DNA from: Diphasiastrum complanatum
Lineage: Eukaryota; Streptophyta; Lycopodiopsida; Lycopodiales; Lycopodiaceae
Reading direction: 5' to 3'
Length of the DNA: 64,000 nucleotides
NCBI GenBank assembly: GCA_029204225.1
Contig: CM055095.1
Span: forward strand, 35,863,078 to 35,927,077
Of this stretch, positions 30,879 through 41,499 are shown in pieces. Positions within the stretch are counted from its first letter, which is position 1. Every line of letters starts with the position of its first letter. Below the pieces are notes generated by a model that searched no databases, was not told the DNA's origin, and saw only the letters and a program-made list of their open reading frames with translations. Made by a program: the position numbers and the translations under genes.

Positions 30879-31436
30879 ATGGCAAGAGATTTGGGAGCAA
30901 TTCGTACTTGTTCAGGTGAAGATATGTTGGATGACACCAACTATTCTTCATGGAGTTGCAAGTTGAGATTTTGCATCTACGTGATGATCAAGATTTTATC
31001 GGTAACAAGATCTATCTTATATCATTTGAGATTTTGCAAGACCTCTAAAAGTGCTTGGGAAACACTTTTAAAGATGTACCGAATAAAGGATTCATCATCA
31101 TGCTTTCTCCCCTCTACTTCATTCTTTTTGAAGGTAGAAGAGCAAAGTCTTGCAAAGTTTGATCATTGTCTTTCTACAAGTACAAGTTTGCATCGGAATG
31201 TTGGTATGTTAAAGCATTCTTCTTTTCTTGAGCCATTTGTTGCAAATGATGGATGCATTAGTGAAGAACCTTATGAGCAAACTTCTCAAGATAATGTTTT
31301 GGAAAAGGCTGAAATCAAACATTCTTTGAAGCCATTTTGTACTAATGGAGGAGGGAAAAAAATCATGTCAATTAGTACATTGGTTCAAAGTGGCGTGTTG
31401 TTGGATTTTTTGGGTGTTCAAAGTGGCAAGCTGTAG
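30879..31436 (+). pseudogene. copia gag remnant of element K
   Basis: The 185-codon frame opens MARDLGAIRTCSGEDMLDD, then TNYSSWSCKLRFCIYVMI, the N-terminal gag pattern with the Tyr-x-x-Trp pair. LRFCKTSKSAWETLLKMYR matches the second helix block and the gag of the minus-strand relative (CKTSKSAWETLAKMF). The middle of the capsid is deleted between IKILSVTRSIL and HLRFC. Beyond residue 75 the frame has no recognisable gag motif. It lies about 770 bases after the primer binding site. Confidence 0.65.
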
Positions 31437-31752
31437 GTTTTTTTTTTTAAGATGGTGGACACCAGATTCAGCCATGGTTTATTGATCATTTTCAGCCTAT
31501 GTTACATTGTGAGCATCCTATTATGCATCGGGAACGGCCTGTAGATGGTTTTTGGACAGCAAGGTCCACATTTGGCACACTTTGGACAACAAAATGTTGG
31601 TGATGTTGTGGCTGTTGGACAACCTGCTACAGTCTCTTGTTGGTTGTCCGAGTCTTTGCGGGATAGCAAAGCATCTTTTTACCGGTGTTGTCTTACCTAG
31701 TGTTGGTGAGCAGATCATTGATAGTAAGATTCGAGAGGATGTGATGGTAAAA

Positions 31753-31801
31753 GAGTATCATACTCTTCTTTATGAATCATGTGGTAAAGAGTATCATACT
31801 C
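31753..31801. repeat. 36-bp tandem unit carrying a 13-base palindrome
   Basis: The perfect palindrome GAGTATCATACTC occurs at 31753-31765 and again at 31789-31801. The period of 36 bases is in frame with the minus-strand pre-integrase reading, where it doubles a YDTL-containing segment. Confidence 0.8.
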
Positions 31802-31819
31802 CTTGATCATGTAGGTTTC

Positions 31820-31912
31820 TCCTTTTGAAAATCTTTGCATGCTATGCTTTCCCATGATACATGCTTCACATAGTTTTGATTTTGACTTCATCATTGGGAG
31901 ACCAAGAACCAT
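31820..31912 (-). pseudogene. copia pre-integrase motif of element L
   Basis: GLPMMKSKSKLCEACIMGKH then FSKGETY is the GAG-pre-integrase block (C-x2-C-x-x-GK), which normally precedes the integrase core. The core does not follow. Confidence 0.75.
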
Positions 31913-32111
31913 GTTTAAAATAAGCCAACTTTGATAGTTGAGTTTGCCATATCTTTCATGTCATGACTACGCTTGATTTCTGTGTATTGATGAGATTGCC
32001 TTCTGATTGAATATTGGAGCATATAGTTTGAAACAATTTCCTTCTTTGACTCCTTTGGCTACCACCTTGTCGTGATTATGAACACTTTTTGTCTTCATAA
32101 TTGACTTTCAT

Positions 32112-32773
32112 TTATTGAGTTGTGATTGGTTCAATAAAGAGCAAATTGTTTGTCGAACCAGGTATGTTCAAGACATCCTTGATGTAGTTGATCTCTTGAG
32201 ATGGCATCCTTACTAGCATAGTTTCATTAAATTGTGATATGAACAAGTTTGAATCATGAGTCACGACTAGGGGAGAAAGAGTTAAGGCCATACTTTCCAA
32301 CCTGCAACTTACAAAATTTAGGCCATAGTTTCCAACCGAAGTTGAAGCATGCTGCATGATGGAACATTCACTTAACTAGCCTATTATCACAATATTTTCA
32401 CTTCAAATGTATATGATTTAAATCACCTATTCTACTTTAAGCATATCCACCAAATATGCACTGAAAAAAAAAATCCAATTCGATTTTTAGGAAGTTGATT
32501 TGGAACCAGTTTGAATGGGAGAATTGGCTGGAAATTATGCTTACTAATGTGCTCCCTTGTCCTTTCACATCATATGTGAAATCATCTCTCCAATGCACCT
32601 TTGTTGGTCCCATGAAACTTTGTGAACCAAGCCTTGTGAGCATTCATGTGTTGTGAAGCTCGTGAGTCAATGTACCAACCTATGGTAGAGTTGTATGTGG
32701 CAATTGTAGTTGTGAGTAACTTGAAACCATCTTCTTTATCTTCATCTTTGTCAGCTCTTTCGCTAGTGACCAA
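32112..32773 (-). pseudogene. copia protease region of element L
   Basis: At 32773-32582 IGWYIDSRASQHMNAHKAWF is the copia protease active-site block, with Arg in place of the Gly of D-S-G-A-S, so it is inactive. Further on, IKDVLNIPGSTNNLLF matches the I-x-D-V-L-x-V-P motif that follows the protease. Frame changes separate the parts. Confidence 0.75.
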
Positions 32774-34143
32774 TTTGCTTACAAATACATTGCTTGTTTT
32801 GAAAAGCTGCCATCAATATCTTGTTTAGTGCCACTTTCCTTTCCCCTCACCTTCTTGAGTCTTCCCCCATTTTTTATTCTTTTGACCTTGCTTCTTCTTT
32901 GTAGCAAAGCCTTGCTCCACAGATTTTCCATGTGAAGCGACATTTTGTCTTCTCATCTCTTCTTGTAACAAAGTTAATTTCTTCAAAGGTGAGTTGCTTG
33001 TCTTTCACCTAAGTCATGACAATTTTGATAGGTATATAGGAGGTTCTTGAGCACAACAGATTTCAAATTTAAATTGAGGACTTTTCAATCGATGGCCTCT
33101 ATTTGGTTTTTGATATCCTTGACATTTGTGAAATTCAAATGAAAGATGTTTAAGGCATTAGCATTCTCCAACATCAAGTTTAGAATGTCCCATGTTTTTT
33201 TAGGGCCTTTAGCATCCTTGATATATGGAACTATGCACTATGTTGTATTTCAAAAACAAATAGAGTGTATGATATGCTTTTTGATTCCTTTTGATAAACT
33301 CCTTTGCCTCTTTCTCAATGTATGGTTGTGTCTCGTTGTGTGTCAATGTTCTAATAATCTTGATATATAAGTATGTTTTGTACCTTAAAATTTTAGACAT
33401 TGGTAGTTGGGGCCATCCATTTCATTTGAATTGGAAAGAACATCATCATATAGACTTGCCATCTTCACTCCAAATACCTCATAGAAAATTGCTTCAAAAT
33501 CTTGAGTTATGGAACTTTATCAACCACCTAGGGTTATAACCTAGGGTTCGATATATTTTGCAAATGGGAAAGGCTTTTGCCACAAGATTGTAGTATATGG
33601 TTGCTCAAGACCTTTTGAATGGCTAAAATTGACGACCCTAGCTATGTCTCCAATTTTTCCAACTGCTCCCAACTATGTCTCCCAACTATGTACCTAGGCT
33701 TTTATGAACCTAGGGTTTGTTGTTATTCAAGAGAGTTTTATATGGCTAGATAGCTCTTTGCTTGTTCTTCAAAAAGACGAATTTGGCTTGTCAAAGAAGT
33801 TGGCCAATAGACAAAATTAAGTAGATTTTTGGAACCCTATATCGATTAGCTATTGCCTCGTGCATTGTTGTTTCATATTGTTGAATAATGGTTTCATTGC
33901 ATAATTTAAATGCGTTAATAAGAGCAATGAATTTTGCATTTGGATTCTTTAGATTTCATATGGTGAAAAAACTATCTTCATCGTATTCTTGTATGGAACC
34001 TAACATATCTAGCTATTTATTTAACAAAGCTCACTTCCAATGAAAGTTGCTCTTTGCAAATCGTAAAAAAAAGTGTAACTTTTTTTGAAAGTTTGTCAAA
34101 CCAAGCCATTAAAAAAAATAATATAAAAAAATATAAGATGTAG

Positions 34144-34520
34144 TTAATTTCGAAGATATACCACTTTTGCCGCATTCTTTACTTGAAACATTTTGGCAAG
34201 AGTCTCCCAAGCACTTTTGGAAGTCTTGCATGATCTAAAAGTCTCCCAAGCACTTTTGGAAGTCTTGTATGATCTAATATGAGGAAGGATAGATCTCTTC
34301 ACTGATAATGCAATGACGGAATGTGCTTGTGCATCTCGTCTATCCCACTTCTTTTGCTCATCAGAAGACACCTCCATAGATGATGAAATAGTTGTTCTAG
34401 ATGGTGTAATAGGTGCCAAAGTAGACGGCCTCTCTTCGTCACCATTAACTACTTCCCACAAACCTTTAGCAATTCGAAGGTTCTTTATCATGTAGCACCA
34501 CAAGGATTAGTTTGTGCCAT
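34144..34520 (-). pseudogene. copia gag of element L
   Basis: Reads LWCYMIKNLRIAKGLWEVVN, then EEQKKWDRRDAQ-like sequence, then ILPHIRSYKTSKSAWETF and CKTSKSAWETLAKMF. This is the N-terminal half of copia gag. The block around SKSAWET is doubled by a 39-base in-frame tandem duplication. Confidence 0.75.
34201..34278. repeat. 39-bp tandem duplication in gag
   Basis: AGTCTCCCAAGCACTTTTGG begins both units (34201 and 34240). Only two or three mismatches separate them. Thirteen codons are doubled without a frame shift. Confidence 0.92.
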
Positions 34521-35183
34521 CCAGCCTATCTTCATTAAATAAAGAACCAATAGACTCCGATTCTTTAGCCATAACATAAAATCAGCTTGTAGTAGATAGG
34601 AAATAGACTTTCCAAGACAAAATCTACTCAAAGGACATAAATCTTAAAGCTGAAATTATGAGCACAATAGATTGCAATACTCCACATGCAATTTGCTCAA
34701 CAAGTAATGAAATAGGTGGTTGATTACTGCACAATAAACGGAATGCTCACAAATAGGTACACTTCAAATGAAGCCACAACCAAAACCAAAAATTTGTGGC
34801 TAAAAAGAGTGCACACTATGTGCATATAGAACTGATGGTAGCGCCCTACTCCAAGCTCACCAACAAAGAAATTTCAGCAAGAAATTTGTCCGAAACACAT
34901 GTATCTTCATTTGTAGATGGGCGCCCTTTTACAAAGAAGTAAATCTGAAATTTTCAGCATGTAATTGAGTCAAAATCACATGCAATTGGTTTGAGCATAG
35001 GCGCCCTACTGCTAGCTCTCAAATAGGTGAAGGTGCCCAGCAGATTTCCTACAAAAAAGTTCTAAGAAGATGAATAGATTCTTCTCTTGCAAAAATCAAC
35101 AGCTTGATGATTTTCTGCTACCAAAAGGGGAAGAAAATAACTTTCTTTTGGGCGCCCTCCTGCATGCAATGTGATCACCTAAA

Positions 35184-35196
35184 GGCTCTGATACCA
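35184..35196 (-). promoter_or_regulatory. Primer binding site, initiator tRNA-Met (element L)
   Basis: On the minus strand TGGTATCAGAGCC directly follows an LTR end reading TTCCTACA, as in element K. Confidence 0.9.
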
Positions 35197-35389
35197 TGTA
35201 GGAAATAGACGCCTAAGGATCCAAGATCTTAACTATTCAATCACACAAAGCATTCTCAAAAGAAAGAGAGGGATGGCTAGAAACCCTCTTGTTGAAACTA
35301 GAGATAAATAAACCATGGTTACACAACTCTCGACCTTTTTGGTCAAAGTAACCTATGGTAATGTAAGCAATTCCATTTACATTCCAACA
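35197..35389 (-). repeat. 5' LTR of copia element L
   Basis: Starts TGTTGGAATG on the minus strand and ends TTCCTACA. At 193 bases it is less than half the length of the related LTR of element K; it shares the start region and the end but lacks the middle. Confidence 0.75.
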
Positions 35390-37269
35390 GTCTGCTTTGT
35401 TGAATTGTTAAATTTCTTGAGACTTGGCATATTGAAATAATATAATATGCTATATTGATTTTCTTGAATTTGTAGATGCTTTTGATGAATGTATAACATA
35501 TTTGTTGAAATTTAAATTTTTGAAAGTCAGAACAATTACTATCTATGTGAAATAACAAAATCTTCCTATTATTTTAAAGTTCCCTAAAGAATCTCATATA
35601 TGCTGGAGTCATTTTCAACAGTGGAAACATCTCCAACAACCCAAGTGAAATAGGAAGAACTCAAAGATTGGAATTATCCAATCTCATGTTATGGTACAAA
35701 TAAATATCAATTGATACCCTTAAATACCCATTTTGAGAATGAGAAACATATGGCAATTTTTTTTATTTTATTAGGACCGTTTCGAACAATTTAATTGGCC
35801 GTAGATAATCAATCAAGGACACATGATCTTTAAAATCAATTTGCTTTTCACATTCAAACTACAAAGGTTGATACATGCATTAATGATATGATTACAATTT
35901 CTACTGATATGGTCTTCTTCTTTGCAATGAATGTATCCATGATTGTATGACGATGGTTCTTTCAAATTATATTGACATCGATATCAAACTCTGATGGTCA
36001 TTGTAATTAGAAACATATATTTGTTCTTTTAAATTTTTCTCATATTTTTACAATGTTGAAAATGATCACGCAAGTGATTTTGAAGACCAAATAAGTACCA
36101 TTTATGAGATCAACATTCACTAAATCGCACTTTGGTCATCACCAATCAAAATTTCTTGTTGAATGTTTTCATAGGTCCAATTTGTTATAACTAATACCAC
36201 AATTCCGTGTAATACTATGTAAAAATCTATGTGCACATTTTTTTGCAGTTGTCCCATGATTGAGATGTAGACTTTAATTGATGTCACACTTTTTTCACCA
36301 ATTTGAAGCTTTTCTCAAAAATAAGATGTTCATGATTGCAATATATATAGAAGTCAATGTGACCTCAAAGGTCTATGTTACTTTTTTCAAATATACTCTC
36401 ACGATAATTAAAATCTTTCATTTCTCACAAGGTATAGTATTAAAATCTTTGAGCATTGGCATGCTGATGATGTTCATAGGAAATCAAAAGTGGTTACTTG
36501 ACATTCGAAAGTGGTGTTTTACACTGGCTGAAAAAAATGGTCTAGGTGCTTGCGAAAGAGTACAGAACCATTATGTTGACATGTTACCATTTTAACATAA
36601 TTGCATAAAGAAAATATTTTGGATTATTATTGTTCTCTTTGATTTCATATAACCCCTCATAGGCTTCCTATCATTATCATTGTGTTCATTGTTAATGATA
36701 TGGGGATCAAAAGAAAGTTCTTTATCTATTTACTTAAATCTAGGGGCTTTGCCATACATCCATGAAAATGGTGCCTCAATTTGAGTTCTATGTTTGGTTG
36801 AAAATTTTAAATATCATCGTATAATTCTAATGATATATTTTCCACCTACTTAACAACATTTATAAGTTTTTTGTTGATAAGCCTTATGCATTGAAAAATG
36901 AATTAACATGTCATCCATTACAATGACTCTCATTCACCCACTTGCCATTGAAATTGTTTGTTTAACACCAACTTTTATTTCGTGAGTTGAATGTAACATG
37001 TGCCACACTATAATTGTAAACACTAACACAACAACACACGATTGTTCTATAGTTTTTGTAAGGAAACTTGGATACTCTTAAATTAAATACTCGTACGTAC
37101 ATATTTTAGTTATACTCTATAAGAGGAAATCAAAAGAAATATAAGTAGAAAAATATAAACGGCAAATTATATACAACAAAAAAAATTGAAATAGGTAAAA
37201 AGCTAGTAGAAGATTGAGAAGTAGAAATTTATCTTTCAAAAAAATGATTTTTGAAATTGCGCGCACACA

Positions 37270-37334
<65 letters not shown>

Positions 37335-37689
37335 ATTAGAACGTTTGACTTTGAGAATGCATTTGAAAGATGAACATGAAGGGTAACCATATGTGATATC
37401 ACAAGACCAAAAAAGTAATGTGATACAATGAAGTCATTGTTTGATATAGTGAATGCTTCCAAAGTACTGTTTTTCAAGACACATTTTCATACACTGATGA
37501 GGTCACAATTGTTGAAAGTCAATAAAATTAGAGATAAATTGGTTGCGGTTGTGGTTGCGTTTGACAAGATGGTGAATGATAATGAGATTGTTCAAATCAC
37601 ATCAAGTAGTCTATTAGATTCTTATCAGCCATATATACCAAGAAGTGGTTGCTCACATATGACAAGTTAGGCAAAATGCTTTGACAAGA
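35390..37689. other. AT-rich intergenic DNA
   Basis: One open frame of 105 codons at 36278-36595 has no recognised motif. Nothing else supports a gene. The CT microsatellite is listed separately. Confidence 0.4.
37272..37332. repeat. CT microsatellite, about 30 units
   Basis: A perfect CT run of 61 bases, preceded by a short CA run. Confidence 0.97.
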
Positions 37690-38010
37690 CAACTAAAGGC
37701 ATGAAAATCCCATGATTGGATTCAACATATGATATTTCATGCTCTTGTATTGCATCTTTCATTGTTTGTTGCGATGTTTCGTATTTCGCTCTTCGTTTGA
37801 GATCACACCTAATGCTGTTTGGCAATATGTATAAGAAACATATGATCATTGCATGATTTGGAGTCAATATTGGATTACATTTTGATTAAAGATATGTCAT
37901 TCGTGTAATGTAATCTCTGACCATCTCTCTCTTTTCCATCTTTATCTTGCTCAACAAAAGGCATGGAACTTCTAGAAATTTTCTTGGCTTGAATCGAGTG
38001 ATCAATACCA
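37690..38010 (-). pseudogene. gag fragment of the Tat/Athila-like gypsy family
   Basis: The minus strand reads VVKVVLITRFKPRKFLEVP, then LLLSKIKMEKREMVRDYI, and after a break TPNHAMIICFLYILPNSIR, then LKRRAKYETSQQTMKDAI. Each block matches the gag of the copies at 47398-48170 and 53240-53780. Only the middle of gag is present; no LTR or leader accompanies it. Confidence 0.8.
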
Positions 38011-38639
38011 CTTTCACTACTATCCAATCATTGGGTTTAATTATTTTTGGAAAACTAGCTATCTTCTTACCACTAAACTTCACTGACCTCATTGGAGCTC
38101 TGGATAAATATGAGGAGTATTCAATATGACTGGCGAAGGTTATGTGAAGGTTTACGGACAAATATTGATATTTTTCTTGACAAAGGTCTATTTCCTTCAA
38201 TAAAAATGATCAGAATCAGAAAGAACCCTTGCAGGACTTGGATTTTGTATACTAATCTTCACAGAGATCTTTGTGAGCTTATTGCAATATGAAAAAACTT
38301 CAGTAAGATTGGTGAGTATTTGGCCATCGGCTATTGGCCAATTTCTACCGTACCAACCATTTGAATTTCAAATTAAGTGGAAAACACGTTACCAACTTGA
38401 CTTATAGGTCTTTAATTGATCTAATTCTTGCAATGGTCCTAAAATCACTTTTATCTCAAACTAATGAATGAAAAACTAATGTGCTCATTGGGTTGTGGAC
38501 TTACACAAGCAAGGTGCTAGAACCAATGGGATATGGTGTTTCTACATGATGTACAACCAAATGTCCAATAGTAGATTAGCAAGCACGAATAATTAAAAAA
38601 ACAAGTGTTGAATAGTCAAAATAGCTTTTTGTGAAATAA
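38011..38639. other. Intergenic DNA
   Basis: Nothing recognised. Confidence 0.35.
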
Positions 38640-39545
38640 ATAAAGTTTAGGACATGAAATGGATCTAATCAATCGATAAGACGGATTGGATGCATGGCTA
38701 TTATTAAATGCAAGCTAATAATAATGACACAATTTTGATAATAAGCAATGTGTTTGCTTCTAGAATGAAATCTAAGATTGATTGACAATGCAATAGCACT
38801 TTGAGTATCACACTAAATAATTGTTGGAGCATGTTGTCATGAGGCCAATGTCAGACAATAAATTTCTCAACCAGCCTGTTTTTTAGCCTATAAAACTGTA
38901 ATGCATTTTGATTTTGTCGAGGACATTGCAATTTTTTTTTTTTTGTGACATTATGGTATTCCACCATTGAGTAGAAAGACAAATCCAAAAGCGGATTTTC
39001 TTGTGTCAACATCGCCTACCTAATTTGCATATGTATATCTATGCAACGTGTGAATATCAGATGGATCAGTCTCTCCATAGCCTATGCAAAGGTCGATAGT
39101 AGCTCGAACATATCTTACGACTTTTAATAGAGCCTTTTAGTTGATTATTTTAGGATTAGTCGTATATTGGCTCAAAGAGTTGACAACATATGCAAGATCG
39201 GGCTTGGTGGAGATCATTGCATACACGAGGGATCCGATAATAGATTCAAATGGATATACTTTCATTTTGTCCTTCTTCTCTTTGGTTTGAGGGCATTGCT
39301 CTTTCGGTAATTTAAGACCTGGATCCATAGGAGAATGTACATGCTTGCAATACATGAAATCAAATTTCATAAGTGTATTAAAGATATACCTCTATTGAGT
39401 AATGTAGAGGCACTTCTTGTTTCTATCTCTGTGGATGTGGATCCCGAGACAATAATGAGCCCAAATTTGTCATCTCGAATTGTTGAGATAAGATCCTTTA
39501 TCAATTACTGAATAGCAATGTATCATCCACATATTGTGTGCTGAT
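38640..39545 (-). pseudogene. copia RT C-terminus and RNase H fragment
   Basis: At about 39535 the minus strand reads TQYVDDTLLF, the catalytic box of RT. Then come YCKHVHSPMDPGLKLPKEQ, FESIIGSLVYAMISTKPDLA and the RNase H start KVVRYVRATIDLCIGYGE, with DVDTRKSAFGFVFLLNGG later. The final part (SAIALSI, SRSKHIA in shifted frames) is the RNase H end. Frameshifts are frequent. No LTR is seen. Confidence 0.8.
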
Positions 39546-39857
39546 GAAGGATTGTCGAATGGCCTTGAAATACGCATCGTAGTATGTACAATTTCAGTCT
39601 ATTTAGTTTACTTAAATGCTGATTCTACACTATTCCACAAATAAGAAAGCTAATCCACTCTACTCCACAATACATAATGAAAGAAAGCACGAAAACTAAT
39701 CTAATTCCACAACCACACATAGAGAATGGAAGTGCAAGATCATAAAAGTATCACACAAGAAACCAATATGATCAAGGAGCTCAAGAATTGCCAATACTCA
39801 TGGAGGATCTTCTATTCAATATCAAAGTAGAGACAAATACAAAAAACTCTCTCACAT
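39546..39857. other. Spacer
   Basis: No gene seen; contains repeated ATTCCACAA / CTCCACAAT phrases. Confidence 0.35.
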
Positions 39858-40724
39858 TTACATTTCAGCCCGTTTGAGAACCTCATGTGTGTCCTACTCT
39901 CCTTGTCGCTTCATGGACTGCTTTGTTTTCCCAAGGCTTCAAATATTTGGAATCGTAATTTGTTTCCAAGTTGTAGTGGCCCCAAGTATTCTCGCACCTT
40001 TTTGTATGAACCCAATTTCTTGCCAATCTTCAATCATCATGACATACCATGAGGGCATGAATGTCGTTCTATAGTAGAGTTGGACCATCGTACGGTGGTG
40101 GTCTTCTGACTACAAGGCTACATTTGGGTGGATTATGATAGGATTTAAGCCACAATCCCAAAAACATTCTTGATTCATAAGAAATGCCAAAGATCGACAA
40201 TAGTCAGCACTCTCTCGAACACATATGTCAACACTAGACTTACATTTGTGGCCAAAGTCTAGTAGTTGCAGCCTCAACTCATCATATGATGAGTTTTCCG
40301 AGATCCCTAGAATCACTGGCCAATTCACTGCTTCGTCCCTTGGTCACTCTGTTGGCCATGGATCTCTTCTCTTGATAGACATGTAAAAGGGATCAATCCT
40401 TTTCCAAGCAGGTGTCTTCAGGTACTCCTGCAGCCTCCTATTGTCTTTCAAGACCTTGCTTCTCCATTCTGGCTATGGTTGCAGGGCGGCAATGATGTCT
40501 GACCTCGAATAATATTTGCTTTGGTCCAGGTCTTCTTTTCTGCCTCTCATGGTTCGAGGGTATTTCCTTTCGAACTTCTCGGACTCTCAAGTATCGGCCA
40601 TCTTGGGTCTTGGCTCGATCGGTTGGGTTGCCTTTAGCTTCTACTGAGGCTTCGCCAGATAGTCCACAAGTGCCTTGGCACCTTTATCTTCTTTTCTAGC
40701 CCTTTTACTGGTTTGAGGGCTCAA
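39858..40724 (-). pseudogene. Long unrecognised reading frame broken by seven in-frame TAG/TGA
   Basis: From 40724 down to a TAA at 39860-39858 the minus strand keeps one frame for 289 codons without a frameshift. It is broken only at 40643, 40589, 40475, 40346, 40112, 39941 and 39896 (first base on the minus strand). Four of these are TAG and three TGA. The readable protein is basic at its start (SKRARKEDKGAK, MRGRKEDLDQSKYYSRSD), then contains LKTPAWKRIDPFYMSIK, NWPVILGISENSSYDELRLQ, CRSLAFLMNQECFWDCGLN and MPSWYVMMIEDWQEIGF. Codon quality and composition look like a real protein. I do not recognise the family. The frame is open right up to the LTR at 40726, so that insertion probably removed its 5' end. 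It could be a host gene or an accessory ORF of a transposon. Confidence 0.55.
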
Positions 40725-40725
40725 C

Positions 40726-41267
40726 TGTTGGGGATATTCCCATCATGGTTGTAAATAAATAAAATGTCAAAATTAATAAAAATAAGATGTGAGGGTCGTG
40801 GCATCCAGTGTGCGTAAGCCCATGGTCCAATGAGCACTTGCAAATAATCTTTTTGGAATAAACTAGACTTTGGGCCATGTAATTGAAAATAATATTAGAG
40901 GCCAAAGTTTAAGCTACTAAGTTTTTTGGTTTAGTCAAAAGTCAAATGGTGGTAGTGTTTCTTCCGACAGCATAGATTAGTTTGTATTTCTTGTGAATGG
41001 TGTGGATTACAATCCCATCCTTTGCAAGTAGCCAATAGAAAGCAAGGGGCAAGGGCCACCCCAAAGATAAAAAGACACCATTTGTAACCAATTTGCATGC
41101 TTAATGAGGAGGAGACTCTACCATTGTGAAGAACAAGCATCCTCATTTGCTATTCGATCATTGTTAATGCTATTGTGTGCTTTTTCCTTTTGCTCTCTAT
41201 TTTTCATTGTTTTTGTTTTCATTAGTTAAATAATTTCCATTAGAATGCATAATGAGCAAGTGAGCTA

Positions 41268-41321
<54 letters not shown>

Positions 41322-41479
41322 CATGGTTTGTGGATGTGTTTAGTGTTAGGAAGGGTAGCGTTACAAGAAAGTAGTGGGCATCTAAATTTTGCAACTAGGC
41401 TTAGTTAGGATCCTATCTTAGTGTCCTATCCCTTTTGACAGGCGGAGGGATGCCCAACATCTACTTGCTACACCCTACA
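40726..41479 (+). repeat. 5' LTR of gypsy copy 1
   Basis: Starts TGTTGGGGATATTCCC and ends CCCTACA. Related to 55360-56091 (minus) and 63098-63916 (plus), for example GCCCATGG(T/C)CCAATGAGCA and GACACCATTTGTA. A CT microsatellite has grown inside it. Confidence 0.85.
41271..41318. repeat. (TC)24 microsatellite inside the LTR
   Basis: A 48-base TC run follows GAGCTAACC. The same LTR position in the other two copies has only a short mixed pyrimidine tract. Confidence 0.95.
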
Positions 41480-41480
41480 G

Positions 41481-41499
41481 TGGCGTTGTTGCCGGGGAT
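41481..41499 (+). promoter_or_regulatory. Primer binding site, tRNA-Asp type
   Basis: TGGCGTTGTTGCCGGGGAT differs by one base from the site of copy 3. TGGCGCCGTTGCCGGGGA is known from plant gypsy elements as complementary to the 3' end of tRNA-Asp. Confidence 0.85.

Larger units (their letters stand above)
29645..31450 (+). mobile_element. 5' part of a copia element (element K)
   Basis: An LTR, a primer binding site, a leader with repeated AGGGCGC phrases and a broken gag start are present in the plus orientation. No protease, integrase, RT or 3' LTR follows before the sequence meets the opposite-strand relative. The leader phrase GCAGGAGGGCGCC is shared with the minus-strand element ending at 35389, so the two belong to one family. 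Confidence 0.75.
31800..35389 (-). mobile_element. 5' part of a copia element (element L), minus strand
   Basis: From high to low coordinates: LTR, primer binding site, leader, gag, protease and the pre-integrase motif; then it stops near 31800. Integrase, RT, RNase H and the 3' LTR are missing. Same family as element K at 29645-31450, which faces it tail to tail. Confidence 0.8.

Noticed and set aside
33209-33539. Small frames on both strands around 33.2-33.5 kb
   Set aside because: They lie inside the minus-strand copia element, between gag and protease, and are shadows of its decayed frame.
36278-36595. 105-codon frame in AT-rich DNA
   Set aside because: No motif, hydrophobic low-information composition and no splice or promoter context; probably chance.
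39858-40724. Alternative genetic code or stop read-through
   Set aside because: The same window has normal genes with standard stops, and the frames with TAG/TGA neighbour dead transposons. Deamination explains it more simply.
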